64,000 bases of DNA, from contig NZ_JAEPBG010000020.1 in the NCBI RefSeq assembly GCF_016632335.1, positions 24,020-88,019 of the forward strand, given 5' to 3'. The notes beneath the pieces were generated by a model that worked only from the letters and a program-made list of their open reading frames with translations, was not told where the DNA came from and made no database searches. The stretch comes from Noviherbaspirillum pedocola (lineage in GTDB: Bacteria > Pseudomonadota > Gammaproteobacteria > Burkholderiales > Burkholderiaceae_D). Each line of letters begins with the position of its first letter. Position 1 is the stretch's first letter. Shown one piece after another: positions 32,490-41,987 of the stretch. The position numbers were made by a program, and so were the translations under genes.

Positions 32490-32982
32490 GAGAAACCTTA
32501 AGGAACGAGTGCTTGGCGGTATAGAGAAAAGGCAACCCCTGGCTCGCGGAACACAAGGCGATTGGTATGAAGTATCCGCATTCTACTTGGAAGAGCAGAG
32601 ACGATTTGCAACCATGGATACAAGACTTGCGCCTCGACTACAAATGACATGACCTCACGTAGACGCTGGTCTGATGCAGCGTGAAATTCGTAGCCTTTCC
32701 GGCGGCCATCGATCACCTGCTTGTGGGCTGCCCCCTTCTTTCGACAACAACGTCGTAGCCAAACTTCAGCAGCCAACGCAAGGGAATTGCGCCAACGGTT
32801 GTGTGCCGGTCTCGCCTGTTTGCATTGATCCTGAACAAACCGGGGCCTTTTGCCGACGTCGTCAATGCCTCAAGCGCCAAAGTTTCCAAGAGCAAACTGC
32901 ACAATAAGGTATTCTCTGCTTACCGAGGAAACGACTGACTCGCTTCCCGAACGCGTTAAATCGTGAACAGGCTCCAGAAGCA
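32490..32982. other. Divergent intergenic region
   Basis: This 493-base gap separates the second KaiC-like gene and the broken sensor kinase, which point away from each other, so promoters for both should lie here. Frames of 60-90 residues exist on the minus strand but carry no family motifs. I identified no operator or RNA structure. Confidence 0.4.
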
Positions 32983-35711
32983 ATGAATAATCCGCTCGCG
33001 ATACGCAACCCCAAACCGAATCGATTTCGCCCCAGCCTGCGCGTTTGGCTGGGGTTGGCGCTTGGCTCATTGATCATCTTGCTGGCGGTGACCATCGCCG
33101 GCGCTTTGGAACGCGTAGCGCGCCGAGAAGTCATGAAAGTGTCTTCTCAAAATCTGGAAAACATCAGCCAGCAGATGGCGAGAGAAATCTCCTTTGGCAT
33201 GACGCGCTTCGGCAAGGAAGTCATGACCGAGGCGCTCCTGCCAACGCTGCGCAACCCTCTATCGTCTCCCGAGCAAATTCGGCCGCTGCTGGATCAATTC
33301 GTCGCGCTCCATCCGGAATTCTCTTACCTGGGCGTAGTTGATATTCCTTCTGCCACCGTCGTGGCGTCGAACGCGGGATTGTTTGAAGGAGGCAGTGCAA
33401 AAGGTCGGCCTGTTTTTGAGAACGGACGCAAGGGCCTTTTCCTCGGCGATGTGCATCCCGCAGCAAGGCTTGCCGAGCTTCTTCCAAAAGCCAGCAATGG
33501 AGACGCACTGCGCTTCCTGGATGTCGGCGCACCCATCATGGATGCCGAGGGCGTCAAGATACGTGTCCTCGCCGCCCATATCAGCTTTGAGTGGACGCGG
33601 CAAATACGGGAACAGATCCTTGCACCAACCAGAGACTTGCGCGGTGTTGAGGCACTCCTGGTTGATAGCGCTGGCAAAGTGGTTCTGGCTCCCAACGATT
33701 CCATCAAGGTTGGAGAACCGATCAGGGAATTGGTGAGGGGCAAGTGGGCGATATTGCTTCAATCCGTACATGGTCGGATGGCGCGTCATATATAACAGTG
33801 TCCAGCGCAGTACTTCCGAACGGCGCCTTCGACGGCTTCGGTTGGCGCGTGGTGACGCGCCAGCCCGAACACTTGGCCATGGCGCCGGCTGCCAGCCTGC
33901 GTTCATCCTTCTTTCTGGGCGCCTCGTGTCTTGGATGCCTGGCAGCCACACTCGCCTGGTTAATTGCAAACCGGGTTGCGCGGCCGGTCACGGCACTTGC
34001 CGAAGTCGCCAGGCGGATTGGCGTCGACAGTGGCGAGCTGCACGCAGCGCCTTCTGGAATCGGCGAGATCGATCAGGTGCGCGAGGCGCTGGTCGAGCTT
34101 GCCCAGGACCGCAGGCGACACAGCACGGCACTCGCGGACCGCGAAAGGCGCTTTGCCGTTTTTGCGGACCTTATGCCTCACCTGGTCTTCGAAACGGATG
34201 CAGACGGTCAACTGACATACGCCAACCGCCAATGGATAGCGCAGCTGGGCCCCTTCGATGGCATGAGCCTGACGAAGCTCAGCGCAGGCATGCTCAAGGA
34301 AGACCGCGAAGCCTTTCTGGAATCGTGGGATCAAGCGCGGATTGATGGCGGTGAACTTGATGCGCTCGCGCGCCTGCGTGTCGCCGGACTCGGTGAATCG
34401 CGGTGGTTCAGGGTGCTGGCGCGGCCCGTGTCTGGCAAAAGTGGCGCGGTCGAGCAATGGTTGGGAACGTTAAGCGATGTGAACGAGACCATCCTGATCG
34501 CCAATGGCCTGGAAAAAGCGCTGGAGCGGGAAAAGGCGGCTCGCACGGAACTTGAGCAGGTCATTGCCATGAAAGACGATTTCCTGGCAACGCTGTCGCA
34601 CGAACTACGCACACCACTCAACGTAGTAGGCGGCTGGGCACAAATGCTTGAAGCACGCGCCAACGATCCCGCCTATGTGGTACGAGGTGCCGGTGTCATT
34701 CGGCGCAACATTGACTTGCAGGCGGCGTTGATCAACGGTCTCTTGGACATGAGCGCGATAGCGGCTGGCAAGGTGGTCCTGGAGATTCAAGCAACGGATT
34801 TGGGTCAGCTGCTTGGCAGCGAGCGCGATGCGTTCACGAAGCTCGCCCATGACAGGGGCGTGAACTTGAGCATCGAGGCGCCGGAGCTGCCGATCACGAT
34901 TCAAGTAGACGCGAGACGCGTAAGCCAGATTCTTTCCAACCTGTTGTCCAACGCGATCAAGTTCACCGAAGCCTCAGGATCCGTCCGCGTTCGCGCATGG
35001 GAAGAAGGAGGGTGGGCAAGCGTGGAAGTGAGCGACACTGGCTGCGGCATAGACCCGCAGTTCTTGCCTCATGTGTTCGATCGTTTTCGCCAGCAGGACT
35101 CCTCGATGTCGCGGAAAAAAGGTGGCGTCGGCTTGGGCCTCGCTATCGCGAAGAGCTTGACGGAGCTGCAAAATGGCAAGCTCTTCGCCCACAGCGAAGG
35201 CCCCGGCAAAGGATGCGTATTCACGCTGAAGTTTCCTTGCAATGCAGCGGCGATGGGCCTTCCTTCCGCCGATGATAGCGACGAGCCGCCGCTGGCCAAT
35301 TTCGGCAGTGCGCATGTGCTGTTAGTCGAGGACAATCCGGATGCGCGGGAAATTACGGCCGACGCTCTGCGAACCCTGGGCGCGACAGTCGACTCGGCCG
35401 AGGACGCTAAGACCGCCCTCAAATGGCTTGCTGTCAATAAGTTCGATCTGCTTGTCTGTGACATAGGCATGCCGGGAATGGATGGCTACGCGCTGATGGA
35501 ACGCATACGCGCGAGCTCGGACCCGAGAGTGGCTCAACTGCCCGCCATAGCACTCACTGCCTACGCGATGTGCGATGACGTAGCCCGCGCCAAGGAGGCC
35601 GGCTTTCAGTGCCATGTCTCCAAGCCTTTTGGTTTGCTTACCCTGAGCACTGCCGTCGAAGCTGCTCTTGAACCGAGCGGATTGGCCACGCGCCGCGAAC
35701 GACACACTTGA
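32983..35711 (+). pseudogene. Hybrid histidine kinase split by a frameshift
   Basis: The first frame (32983-33795) encodes a membrane helix (LRVWLGLALGSLIILLAVTIAGAL) and a periplasmic sensor domain, then ends in an out-of-place tail, GRMARHI. The overlapping second frame (from about 33750 to 35711) resumes with SIRTWSDGASYITVSSAVLP. It continues through the sensor's end, a second membrane helix, HAMP, PAS, HisKA (TLSHELRTPLNVVGG), ATP-binding domain (NLLSNAIKF, GGVGLGLAIAKSL) and receiver (LLVEDNPDA, VCDIGMPGMDG, SKPFG). Together they make one ordinary sensor kinase of about 910 residues. A one-base loss near GTGGGCGATATT (about 33745-33755) explains the split. As written the protein is not made whole; a sequencing error is the alternative. 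Confidence 0.85.
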
Positions 35712-35801
35712 GCTTGCGGGTACGAATGCACTTGAAGCAACCAGAGTGAACATAGTTTGGCGGCCATCTTCGGCCGACGTTTGCCCGACTCTTCGCCACC
35801 T

Positions 35802-36587
35802 TCATTGAGCCAGAAAACCTCCATCTACTGGCAACGTATGGCCGGTCACCATGGAAGATGCCCGACTCGCAAGGAATAGCACCGCTCCAACAATGTCATT
35901 GACTTCTGCGATTCTTCCCATCGGCGTCATCTTCTGAATTTCGGTAATTAAATCCGGCTGCTCGAATAAGGATTCCGTAAAGTTGGTGCGCACCCAGGTA
36001 GGCGCAACCGCATTCACCCTTATGCCCTTCCGGGCCCACTCCACTGCGAGCGCGCGGGTCAGATTCACCACCGCGCCTTTGCTCGCCTGATACGAAATAT
36101 TCGGGTACAGACCGCCGCCAGACATGCCCATGATCGATGCCACGTTAACGATGCGCCCTGCCCTTTCCTGCAGCATATAGCGCGCTGCAACCCTGCAGCA
36201 CAGGAACACACCGGTGAGATTGACATCGATGACCTTATTCCAGTCCTCTAAAGTCAGGTCTATCGTAGGGCGCCTGATTGCAATGCCGGCGTTATTGACC
36301 AACACATCTACACGGCCGTGCCGTTGTTCAATCGCAGCAAATACCGCTTCGACATCCGACTCCCGTGTGACGTCGAGCTCGAACCAGTCAGCCGATCCAC
36401 CAGTATTCACGATGCTCATCGCTGCATTTTCAGCAGCCGCCCTGTCTTTATCCAGCACAATCACTTGTGCGCCAACGCTAGCGAAGCATTGCGCAAAGGC
36501 GTAACCAAGTCCATTTCCTGCGCCGGTGACAACGGCCACCTCGCTATCCATTCTGAACAAATCAAGGGGCTTGAGAGGATCACTCAT
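35802..36587 (-). CDS. Short-chain dehydrogenase/reductase
   Basis: A 261-residue classical SDR with TGAGNGLGYAFA, NNAG, the serine of NVASIMG and the YQASK active site. The C-terminal TGHTLPVDGGF is typical of the gluconate-5-dehydrogenase/FabG-like group. It would act on a polyol, sugar acid or ketone using NAD(P); the substrate is unknown. The ATG at 36587 lacks a strong ribosome-binding site. It lies downstream of the H-NS-like gene on the same strand, but a hairpin terminator separates the two. Confidence 0.87.
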   Translation of the reverse strand: MSDPLKPLDLFRMDSEVAVVTGAGNGLGYAFAQCFASVGAQVIVLDKDRAAAENAAMSIVNTGGSADWFELDVTRESDVEAVFAAIEQRHGRVDVLVNNAGIAIRRPTIDLTLEDWNKVIDVNLTGVFLCCRVAARYMLQERAGRIVNVASIMGMSGGGLYPNISYQASKGAVVNLTRALAVEWARKGIRVNAVAPTWVRTNFTESLFEQPDLITEIQKMTPMGRIAEVNDIVGAVLFLASRASSMVTGHTLPVDGGFLAQ

Positions 36588-36690
36588 TATTCAGTCGCTT
36601 ATCCATGTCGTAATCGATGATGCAAAGCCTGCTGTTCCAACGCATGTAGATGACAGAAGAAACGATGATTCCAGAAACGAAATGAGATAT

Positions 36691-36715
36691 GGCGCTGCAT
36701 CGACAGTGCAGCGCC
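36691..36715 (-). terminator. Hairpin terminator after the H-NS-like gene
   Basis: GGCGCTGCA (36691-36699) and TGCAGCGCC (36707-36715) form a perfect nine-base stem with a seven-base loop. It begins ten bases past the H-NS-like stop on the minus strand. A moderately T-rich tail (ATATCTCATTTCG) follows, so it probably acts as an intrinsic terminator. Confidence 0.6.
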
Positions 36716-36724
36716 TCTACTCAC

Positions 36725-37267
36725 TTAATGCACCGAAGACGATGCGGTCGTCTGATGCGGAATGTTCGGGGACTGAATCAGGTATTGAGAAGCATCGCCC
36801 ACGAACCATGCCGGGCGACGTCCACGGCCGGACCAGGTTTTATCAGAATTCGGGTCCTTGTATTTCGCTTCAATCTTTCGCGCGTTCCCCTGCACAGCCG
36901 CTTTTTTTGCCTTCGTGGCTCGTCCCGTTTTGCCGCCTTGCACAAGGCTCGGGCTACCATCCGCGGATCGACTTTGCGATCTCGCACGCTGCTGTTTTGC
37001 GCCGCCTGCCCTGGTGGTTTCTGCTTTTGCCTTCCGGCCGCCCCGCGTTGCGTCCAATGCGTTTGCAGACGCAAGGCGTGGCGCAGTGCTTTGGCCTCCG
37101 GCGTAATTTTCCTTGAGTGCTTTGCGCGATTCGCCGACCGCATCAATCTGTTCCAGCGCGTGCTCCAGATCCATCACCTGCTGTGTCCACAACTCGAGGA
37201 CTTTTCTTGCATGGTCAAGATCAGCTTGTATCAATGCACGCGCGGATTGGAGATTACTAATCATCAT
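36725..37267 (-). CDS. H-NS family nucleoid-associated protein with long basic linker
   Basis: A 180-residue H-NS/BpH3-type protein. The N-terminal part is a helical oligomerisation domain (DLDHARKVLELWTQQVMDLEHALEQI). Residues ~55-130 form a long linker rich in Lys, Arg, Ala and Gly. The DNA-binding core at residues 135-155 has KYKDP, then TWSGRGR and RPAWF. Typical betaproteobacterial members have about 100 residues, so the linker and a 25-residue tail are extra. It would bind AT-rich DNA and silence genes, including horizontally acquired ones. GAGGAG precedes the start; either of two adjacent ATGs could be used. Confidence 0.9.
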   Translation of the reverse strand: MMISNLQSARALIQADLDHARKVLELWTQQVMDLEHALEQIDAVGESRKALKENYAGGQSTAPRLASANALDATRGGRKAKAETTRAGGAKQQRARSQSRSADGSPSLVQGGKTGRATKAKKAAVQGNARKIEAKYKDPNSDKTWSGRGRRPAWFVGDASQYLIQSPNIPHQTTASSSVH

Positions 37268-37533
37268 TGCTCCTCGTTGTAAAGAAAATCGTAAAAAGGC
37301 AGAACATTCGGGGGACGTACTCTGGCGCTGATATTAGACCTGTTCTCTCAGCCAGACACGGAAAAAATCAAGGACGAATACCTTGGGTAACGATTGATTT
37401 ATCGCAAACACCTTAAACGCATGATGATTGAATATCAGCAACACGATCTGCCCCTGCGATGCTAATGAAAAATAAATGGGCACGACACCTCGGTTGCAAG
37501 CTAACGACGAGCAAACCTTGAAAAGGAGGAGAC

Positions 37534-38853
37534 ATGAAGAACTATACCCGCCGCCAGTTCATGCAGACTGCGACAGCGCTTACCGTGGCATCAACCTGCA
37601 ACCTGGATGCCTTCGCCACAGACTTACCGAACCAGCGTTATGCGCCTGAGAAGGGCGCCAAACTGCGCATGCTGCGCTGGAAGCGTTTCGTGCAAGGCGA
37701 CGAGGATGTATGGCTGGCCAATACCAGGAAGTTCAGCGAGATGACTGGCGTCGAAGTTCGCGTCGATAGCGAAAGCTGGGAGGACGTGCGGCCGAAAGCA
37801 GCGGTGGCTGCGAATGTAGGCAGCGGACCGGACATCATTTGCGGCACCTTCGAAGATTCGCATTTGTACCCGGACAAACTGGTCGACCTGACAGACCTCG
37901 CCAATTATCTGGGAGATAAATACGGTGGCTGGTACGACTCCGCCAAAGCCTACGGCATGATCGACAAGAAGAAATGGAATGCGATCCCGATGGGTGCTGC
38001 CGGAAGCTGTATGGTCTATCGCGAAAGCCACATGAAGGCAGCCGGATTCGATACCTTTCCGAGAGATACTGCCGGCTTCCTGAAACTGTGCCAAAACCTG
38101 AAGGCGAAAGGCACACCGGCCGGATTCGCACTCGGCAACGCCACCGGCGATGCGAACCAATGGTGCCACTGGTTGTTGTGGGCTTTTGGCGGGAAGCTGG
38201 TAGATGCCAATAACAGGGTCGCCATAGATAGCCCGGAAACGGTGGCGGCGCTCGAATATGCACGGGAGCTGTATGCGACCTTTGCCCCTGGCACCTTGTC
38301 CTGGCTGGATCCGAATAACAATAAGGCTTTCCTCGATGGCCAGATCAGCCTGACCAACAATGGCATTTCGATTTATTACGCCGCGAAGACGTCCAAGGAT
38401 CCGAATCTCGCCGCAATGGCCCCGGACATCAATCACGCCAACATGCCTGTCGGCCCGGTCGGTCACCCGACGGAACTCGCGCTGATTTTTCCGATGATGG
38501 TGTTCAAATACTGCAAGTACCCGAATGCGGCAAAGGAATATCTGCGCTTCATGATGGAGAAGGAGCAGTATGAACCCTGGCAGGCAGCGTCCATTGGCTA
38601 TGTCACCCAACCATTGAAAGCCTATGAATCGAATGCGGTCTGGACTTCGGACCCGAAGCACACGCCATACCGCGACCTGATGAAGGTCATGCAAAGCAAT
38701 GGCTACGCCGGTGACCTGGGTTATGCCTCTGCATCGGTGATGGCCGACTTCATCGTCGTGAACATGGTTGCGGAAGCAGCCAGCGGCGCGAAAACACCCA
38801 AGGAAGCCATCCAGAGGGCTGCAAGCCGGGCTGAAAGGTACTACAAGCTGTGA
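37534..38853 (+). CDS. Family 1 ABC extracellular solute-binding protein
   Basis: A 439-residue periplasmic binding protein of the sugar/polyol type. It begins with a twin-arginine signal (YTRRQFMQTATALTVAS) and continues with LRMLRWKRFVQGDEDVW and GSGPDIICGTFEDS. The later part has the usual WAFGGKLVDANNRVAIDSPET and FLDGQISLTNNG. An AAGGAGGAG site lies directly upstream of the ATG. No permease or ATPase gene is adjacent on either side, which is unusual because these proteins are normally first in a transporter operon. The protein may serve a transporter encoded elsewhere. Confidence 0.88.
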   Translation: MKNYTRRQFMQTATALTVASTCNLDAFATDLPNQRYAPEKGAKLRMLRWKRFVQGDEDVWLANTRKFSEMTGVEVRVDSESWEDVRPKAAVAANVGSGPDIICGTFEDSHLYPDKLVDLTDLANYLGDKYGGWYDSAKAYGMIDKKKWNAIPMGAAGSCMVYRESHMKAAGFDTFPRDTAGFLKLCQNLKAKGTPAGFALGNATGDANQWCHWLLWAFGGKLVDANNRVAIDSPETVAALEYARELYATFAPGTLSWLDPNNNKAFLDGQISLTNNGISIYYAAKTSKDPNLAAMAPDINHANMPVGPVGHPTELALIFPMMVFKYCKYPNAAKEYLRFMMEKEQYEPWQAASIGYVTQPLKAYESNAVWTSDPKHTPYRDLMKVMQSNGYAGDLGYASASVMADFIVVNMVAEAASGAKTPKEAIQRAASRAERYYKL

Positions 38854-38878
38854 TCGGTGCGTAATGAATGATGTGGCA

Positions 38879-38902
38879 GGCCGGGCTTGGGAGAGCCCGG
38901 CC
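38879..38902 (+). terminator. Stem-loop after the ABC binding protein gene
   Basis: GGCCGGGCT-TGGGAG-AGCCCGGCC is a perfect nine-base stem with a six-base loop, 26 bases after the binding protein's stop. No T-run follows, so it may stop transcription weakly or protect the 3' end of the mRNA. The rest of the 324-base gap to the next gene holds nothing I recognise. Confidence 0.45.
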
Positions 38903-39177
38903 GAAATCATTATGGATTTTCCGCTCGCCTGACCTGGCAGAAGACTGGGCGGCGAGTACACGAGCCCGCGCAAAGAAAGCCTTGCCTGCAATCGAAGCTC
39001 AGGGCTCGAGATTTACCATCGAGTCATGCGTCGATTGCCCAGCCCTTACACCGTGCTCCTTGCCTGACCTCCACCGTGCATTGTTCGGCACGGATGCTTG
39101 TGGCTGAAACCTGTTAGCTTATGGCCGCACCTGACAAAATCCTTTGCCGGAAGCGGCATGCCCTTGAGGAGCTACCA

Positions 39178-40065
39178 ATGAGCAGCGAGACCGAATACAT
39201 CCCACCAAGAGTCTGGACCTGGGACAAGGAAAGCGGCGGCAAGTTTGCCAGCATCAACCGGCCTGTTGCAGGCCCCACCCATGACAAGGAACTGCCAGCA
39301 GGACGCCACCCCTTGCAGCTCTATTCGCTTGCCACGCCGAATGGGGTCAAGGTGACGGTCATGCTTGAAGAATTGCTCGAATTGGGCCACGGCGGCGCTG
39401 AGTACGACGCCTGGCTGATACGCATCAACGAAGGCGACCAATTCGGGAGCGGGTTCGTCGCAGTCAATCCAAATTCCAAGATTCCAGCGCTGGTTGATCG
39501 CAGTGGTGAAACTCCAGTACGGGTATTCGAGTCCGGAGCCATCCTGCAATACCTGGCCGAAAAGTTTGGCGCCTTTCTTCCAGCAGGCGGCCCTGCGCGC
39601 GCCGAATGCCTGTCCTGGCTTTTCTGGCAGATGGGCAGCGCGCCCTTTCTGGGCGGCGGTTTCGGGCATTTCTATGCTTACGCTCCCGCCAAGTTCGAGT
39701 ACCCGATCAATCGCTATGCAATGGAAGTCAAGCGCCAGCTCGATGTATTGGACCGCCATCTGGCGGAACACCATTATCTTGCAGGCGACGCTTATACCAT
39801 CGCCGACATGGCGGTATGGCCGTGGTACGGCACCCTGGTCAAGGGCCAGCTTTACGAGGCGGGTGAGTTCCTCAGTGTCCATGAGTACAAGCATGTGCTG
39901 CGCTGGACTGACGAGATTGCCTTGCGTCCGGCCGTACGGCGGGGACGCAAGGTCAACCGCGCATGGGGCGAGCCATCCAGCCAGCTTCTTGAGCGTCACG
40001 ACGCAAGCGACTTCGACACCCGGACCCAGGACAAGCTGGCGCCTTCCGTCAAGGACCATCCATGA
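39178..40065 (+). CDS. yghU: Glutathione-dependent disulfide-bond oxidoreductase (YghU-like GST)
   Basis: A 295-residue glutathione S-transferase family protein. It follows E. coli YghU closely along its whole length: the N-terminal extension VWTWDKESGGKFASINRPV, the thioredoxin-like domain (LYSLATPNGVKVTVMLEELL, NPNSKIPAL, RVFESGAILQYLAEKFG), then PFLGGGFGHFYAYAP and the tail ERHDASDF. YghU binds two glutathiones and reduces disulfides. The ATG at 39178 follows GAGGAG by six bases. Its stop overlaps the next GST gene's start as ATGA, so both are translated together. Confidence 0.93.
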   Translation: MSSETEYIPPRVWTWDKESGGKFASINRPVAGPTHDKELPAGRHPLQLYSLATPNGVKVTVMLEELLELGHGGAEYDAWLIRINEGDQFGSGFVAVNPNSKIPALVDRSGETPVRVFESGAILQYLAEKFGAFLPAGGPARAECLSWLFWQMGSAPFLGGGFGHFYAYAPAKFEYPINRYAMEVKRQLDVLDRHLAEHHYLAGDAYTIADMAVWPWYGTLVKGQLYEAGEFLSVHEYKHVLRWTDEIALRPAVRRGRKVNRAWGEPSSQLLERHDASDFDTRTQDKLAPSVKDHP

Positions 40066-40694
40066 TCACCCTGTACGACTGCGCCACTGCGCCGAGCCCG
40101 CGTCGCGCGCGCATTTTCCTGGCCGAGAAAGGCGTGCCTTACGAGACTGTGGAGATCGACCTTCGCAGCGGCGAACATATGGGAGAAGCCTATCGCCGGA
40201 TCAACCCTCAGTGCACCGTACCGGCTCTGCGCACCGAAGAAGGGGATCTGCTGACCGATAACGCCGCCATCGCCGCTTACCTCGAAGCCCGTTACCCGGA
40301 GCCGCCATTGATGGGCCGCACGCCGCAAGCCAAGGCCGAGATCGCGAGCTGGCAGTGGCGCGCGGAGTTCGAAGGCCTGCTGGCCGTTGCTGAGGCATTT
40401 CGCAACAGCAGCCCGGCCATGGTGAACCGCGCCTTGCCAGGCCCGATGAACTATTCGCAAATTCCCGAGCTGGCGCAGCGTGGGTTGGCCCGGGTTCAAC
40501 AGTTCTTCAAGCTTCTCAATGATCAGCTTGCCGGCCGCGATTTTATCGCCGCAGGCCAGTTCAGCATCGCAGACATTACGGCCGTGGTGGCAGTGGACTT
40601 TGCGCGCGTGGTCCGGATCAAGCCCGGAGAGGATCTGCCGCATCTGCTGCGTTGGCGCGCTGCAATGGAAAAGCGATCGAGTATGGCGCGCTGA
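40062..40694 (+). CDS. Glutathione S-transferase
   Basis: A 210-residue canonical GST. The N-terminal thioredoxin-like domain has SPRRARIFLAEKGVPYETVEIDL, the cis-proline region CTVPAL and the glutathione-binding TDNAAIAAYLE. A helical C-terminal domain carries the N-capping motif SIADITAV. GSTs add glutathione to electrophiles or reduce peroxides; the substrate is unknown. It is coupled to the yghU-like gene by a four-base overlap, pointing to a shared role in thiol redox stress. Confidence 0.9.
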   Translation: MITLYDCATAPSPRRARIFLAEKGVPYETVEIDLRSGEHMGEAYRRINPQCTVPALRTEEGDLLTDNAAIAAYLEARYPEPPLMGRTPQAKAEIASWQWRAEFEGLLAVAEAFRNSSPAMVNRALPGPMNYSQIPELAQRGLARVQQFFKLLNDQLAGRDFIAAGQFSIADITAVVAVDFARVVRIKPGEDLPHLLRWRAAMEKRSSMAR

Positions 40695-40837
40695 AGCAAG
40701 CCTCCGGGCATGGCAGCAGCGACCATGTATGCGACTCTTGCGCTTCCCTCGTAGAGTGCGAGGCCGATTGGCTAGGTGTTCATTCCACCATTGCGGCACA
40801 AACTCCAAAGCCTCGGGAAGGACTGAGCAGGATAGTC

Positions 40838-41416
40838 TTATCGGCCGAGTGCATAAAACTCGGCGTTGGGCCGCATGCTGCTCACATTAGCGAGACGATT
40901 GGACATGCCGAAAAACGCTGAAATGCCGGCGATGTCCCAGATGTCCTCTTCGGTGAATCCGTGCGACTTAAGCGTATCGAAGTCCGGCTCGCCCACCAGG
41001 TGCGCAGACTGCGAAACCTTCATCGCGAAATCGAGCATTGCCTTCTGACGGTCGCTAATGTCGGCTTTCCGGTAGTTCGTCGCCACCTGATCGGCAATGA
41101 GAGGATTCTTGGCGCGTATGCGCAGGATGGCTCCGTGGGCGATGACGCAGTACTGGCACTGATTGACGGCGCTGGTAGCCACAACAATCATTTCGCGCTC
41201 AGCCTTGCTCAGATTGCCCGGCTTTTCCATCAGCGCGTCGTGATACGCGAAGAATGCGCGAAACTCATCCGGACGATGGGCGAGCGCAAGGAACACGTTC
41301 GGAATGAACCCGGACTTTTCCTGGACAACGAGGATACGTTCGCGAATGTCGTCAGGCATATTCTTCAGTTCCGGGACGGGAAAACGGCTCGCTGCGTGTT
41401 GGTTGGCTTGCTTCAT
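40838..41416 (-). CDS. AhpD-like alkylhydroperoxidase / carboxymuconolactone decarboxylase family protein
   Basis: A 192-residue all-helical protein of the AhpD/CMD superfamily. The redox motif is Cys87-x2-Cys90-x3-His94 in CQYCVIAHG, as in peroxidase-related enzymes that reduce alkyl hydroperoxides. The start is placed at the ATG at 41416, seven bases after GGAGA; an in-frame ATG further up overlaps that site. It converges with the GST pair, so it is transcribed separately, although both may serve oxidative-stress defence. Confidence 0.85.
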   Translation of the reverse strand: MKQANQHAASRFPVPELKNMPDDIRERILVVQEKSGFIPNVFLALAHRPDEFRAFFAYHDALMEKPGNLSKAEREMIVVATSAVNQCQYCVIAHGAILRIRAKNPLIADQVATNYRKADISDRQKAMLDFAMKVSQSAHLVGEPDFDTLKSHGFTEEDIWDIAGISAFFGMSNRLANVSSMRPNAEFYALGR

Positions 41417-41987
41417 TGTTGTCTCCATTATCGATGCCGTTTTCTCAGCGCCGTGGAACGGCGCTATCTGGCGCATACGCTTAACTCTACCTCGTCACCA
41501 CCGCGAGCAGCATGGCTGATGCCGCCAACAGCGACAGCGTGTCAGTGTACGTCATAAGGTTTCTTTCAACGGCCGGATGAGGTAGGCAGCATTCGATCAG
41601 GGTGCCGCGTACCGGCACCTTTTAATCTTCTTGCATGAGTGAACTGATAGATCGCTATTGGATACGGTTGAGTGCAGTGGTGAAACGGTGATTCACTGTC
41701 TGCCGCATCATTACCAGCGCGCTTTATCGATCCACTGATACCTGATTGCGTGCAGCGACAAAAGGACCGAACACGACCCATACCGGTCTTTTGGCGTTCA
41801 GCAATCCAAAGTCTGCAATGTTGGAAGAAGCGGACATTCGAATTGCCAAACGCTTTCGTTGCCTTATGCCTCAGTGCCCAGCCGAAGCGGGGGTAAAGAC
41901 AATGCCTTCGAAGTAGAGAAGTTCAGTAGAAGCAATCCCTGCCCCTTCTGGAAAGCGATTACGAGATAGAAATACGTCCCATTCTTG
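41417..41987. other. Intergenic region with an isolated terminator-like hairpin
   Basis: No convincing protein gene lies in these 571 bases between the AhpD-like gene and the downstream end of the cupin/AKR/SDR operon. The promoter of the AhpD-like gene should be at its left edge. A strong + strand hairpin at 41601-41619 is listed separately. Confidence 0.45.
41601..41619 (+). terminator. Intrinsic terminator with no obvious upstream gene
   Basis: GGTGCCG-CGTAC-CGGCACC is a perfect seven-base stem followed at once by TTTTAATCTTCTT. This is a textbook + strand terminator, yet the nearest + strand gene ends 900 bases upstream, past an oppositely oriented gene. It could end a small RNA transcribed from within 41417-41600. 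Confidence 0.55.

Noticed and set aside
32498..32904. Possible decayed minus-strand gene upstream of the second KaiC-like gene
   Set aside because: Two short overlapping frames exist, but neither has recognisable motifs and they cannot be joined into a known family.
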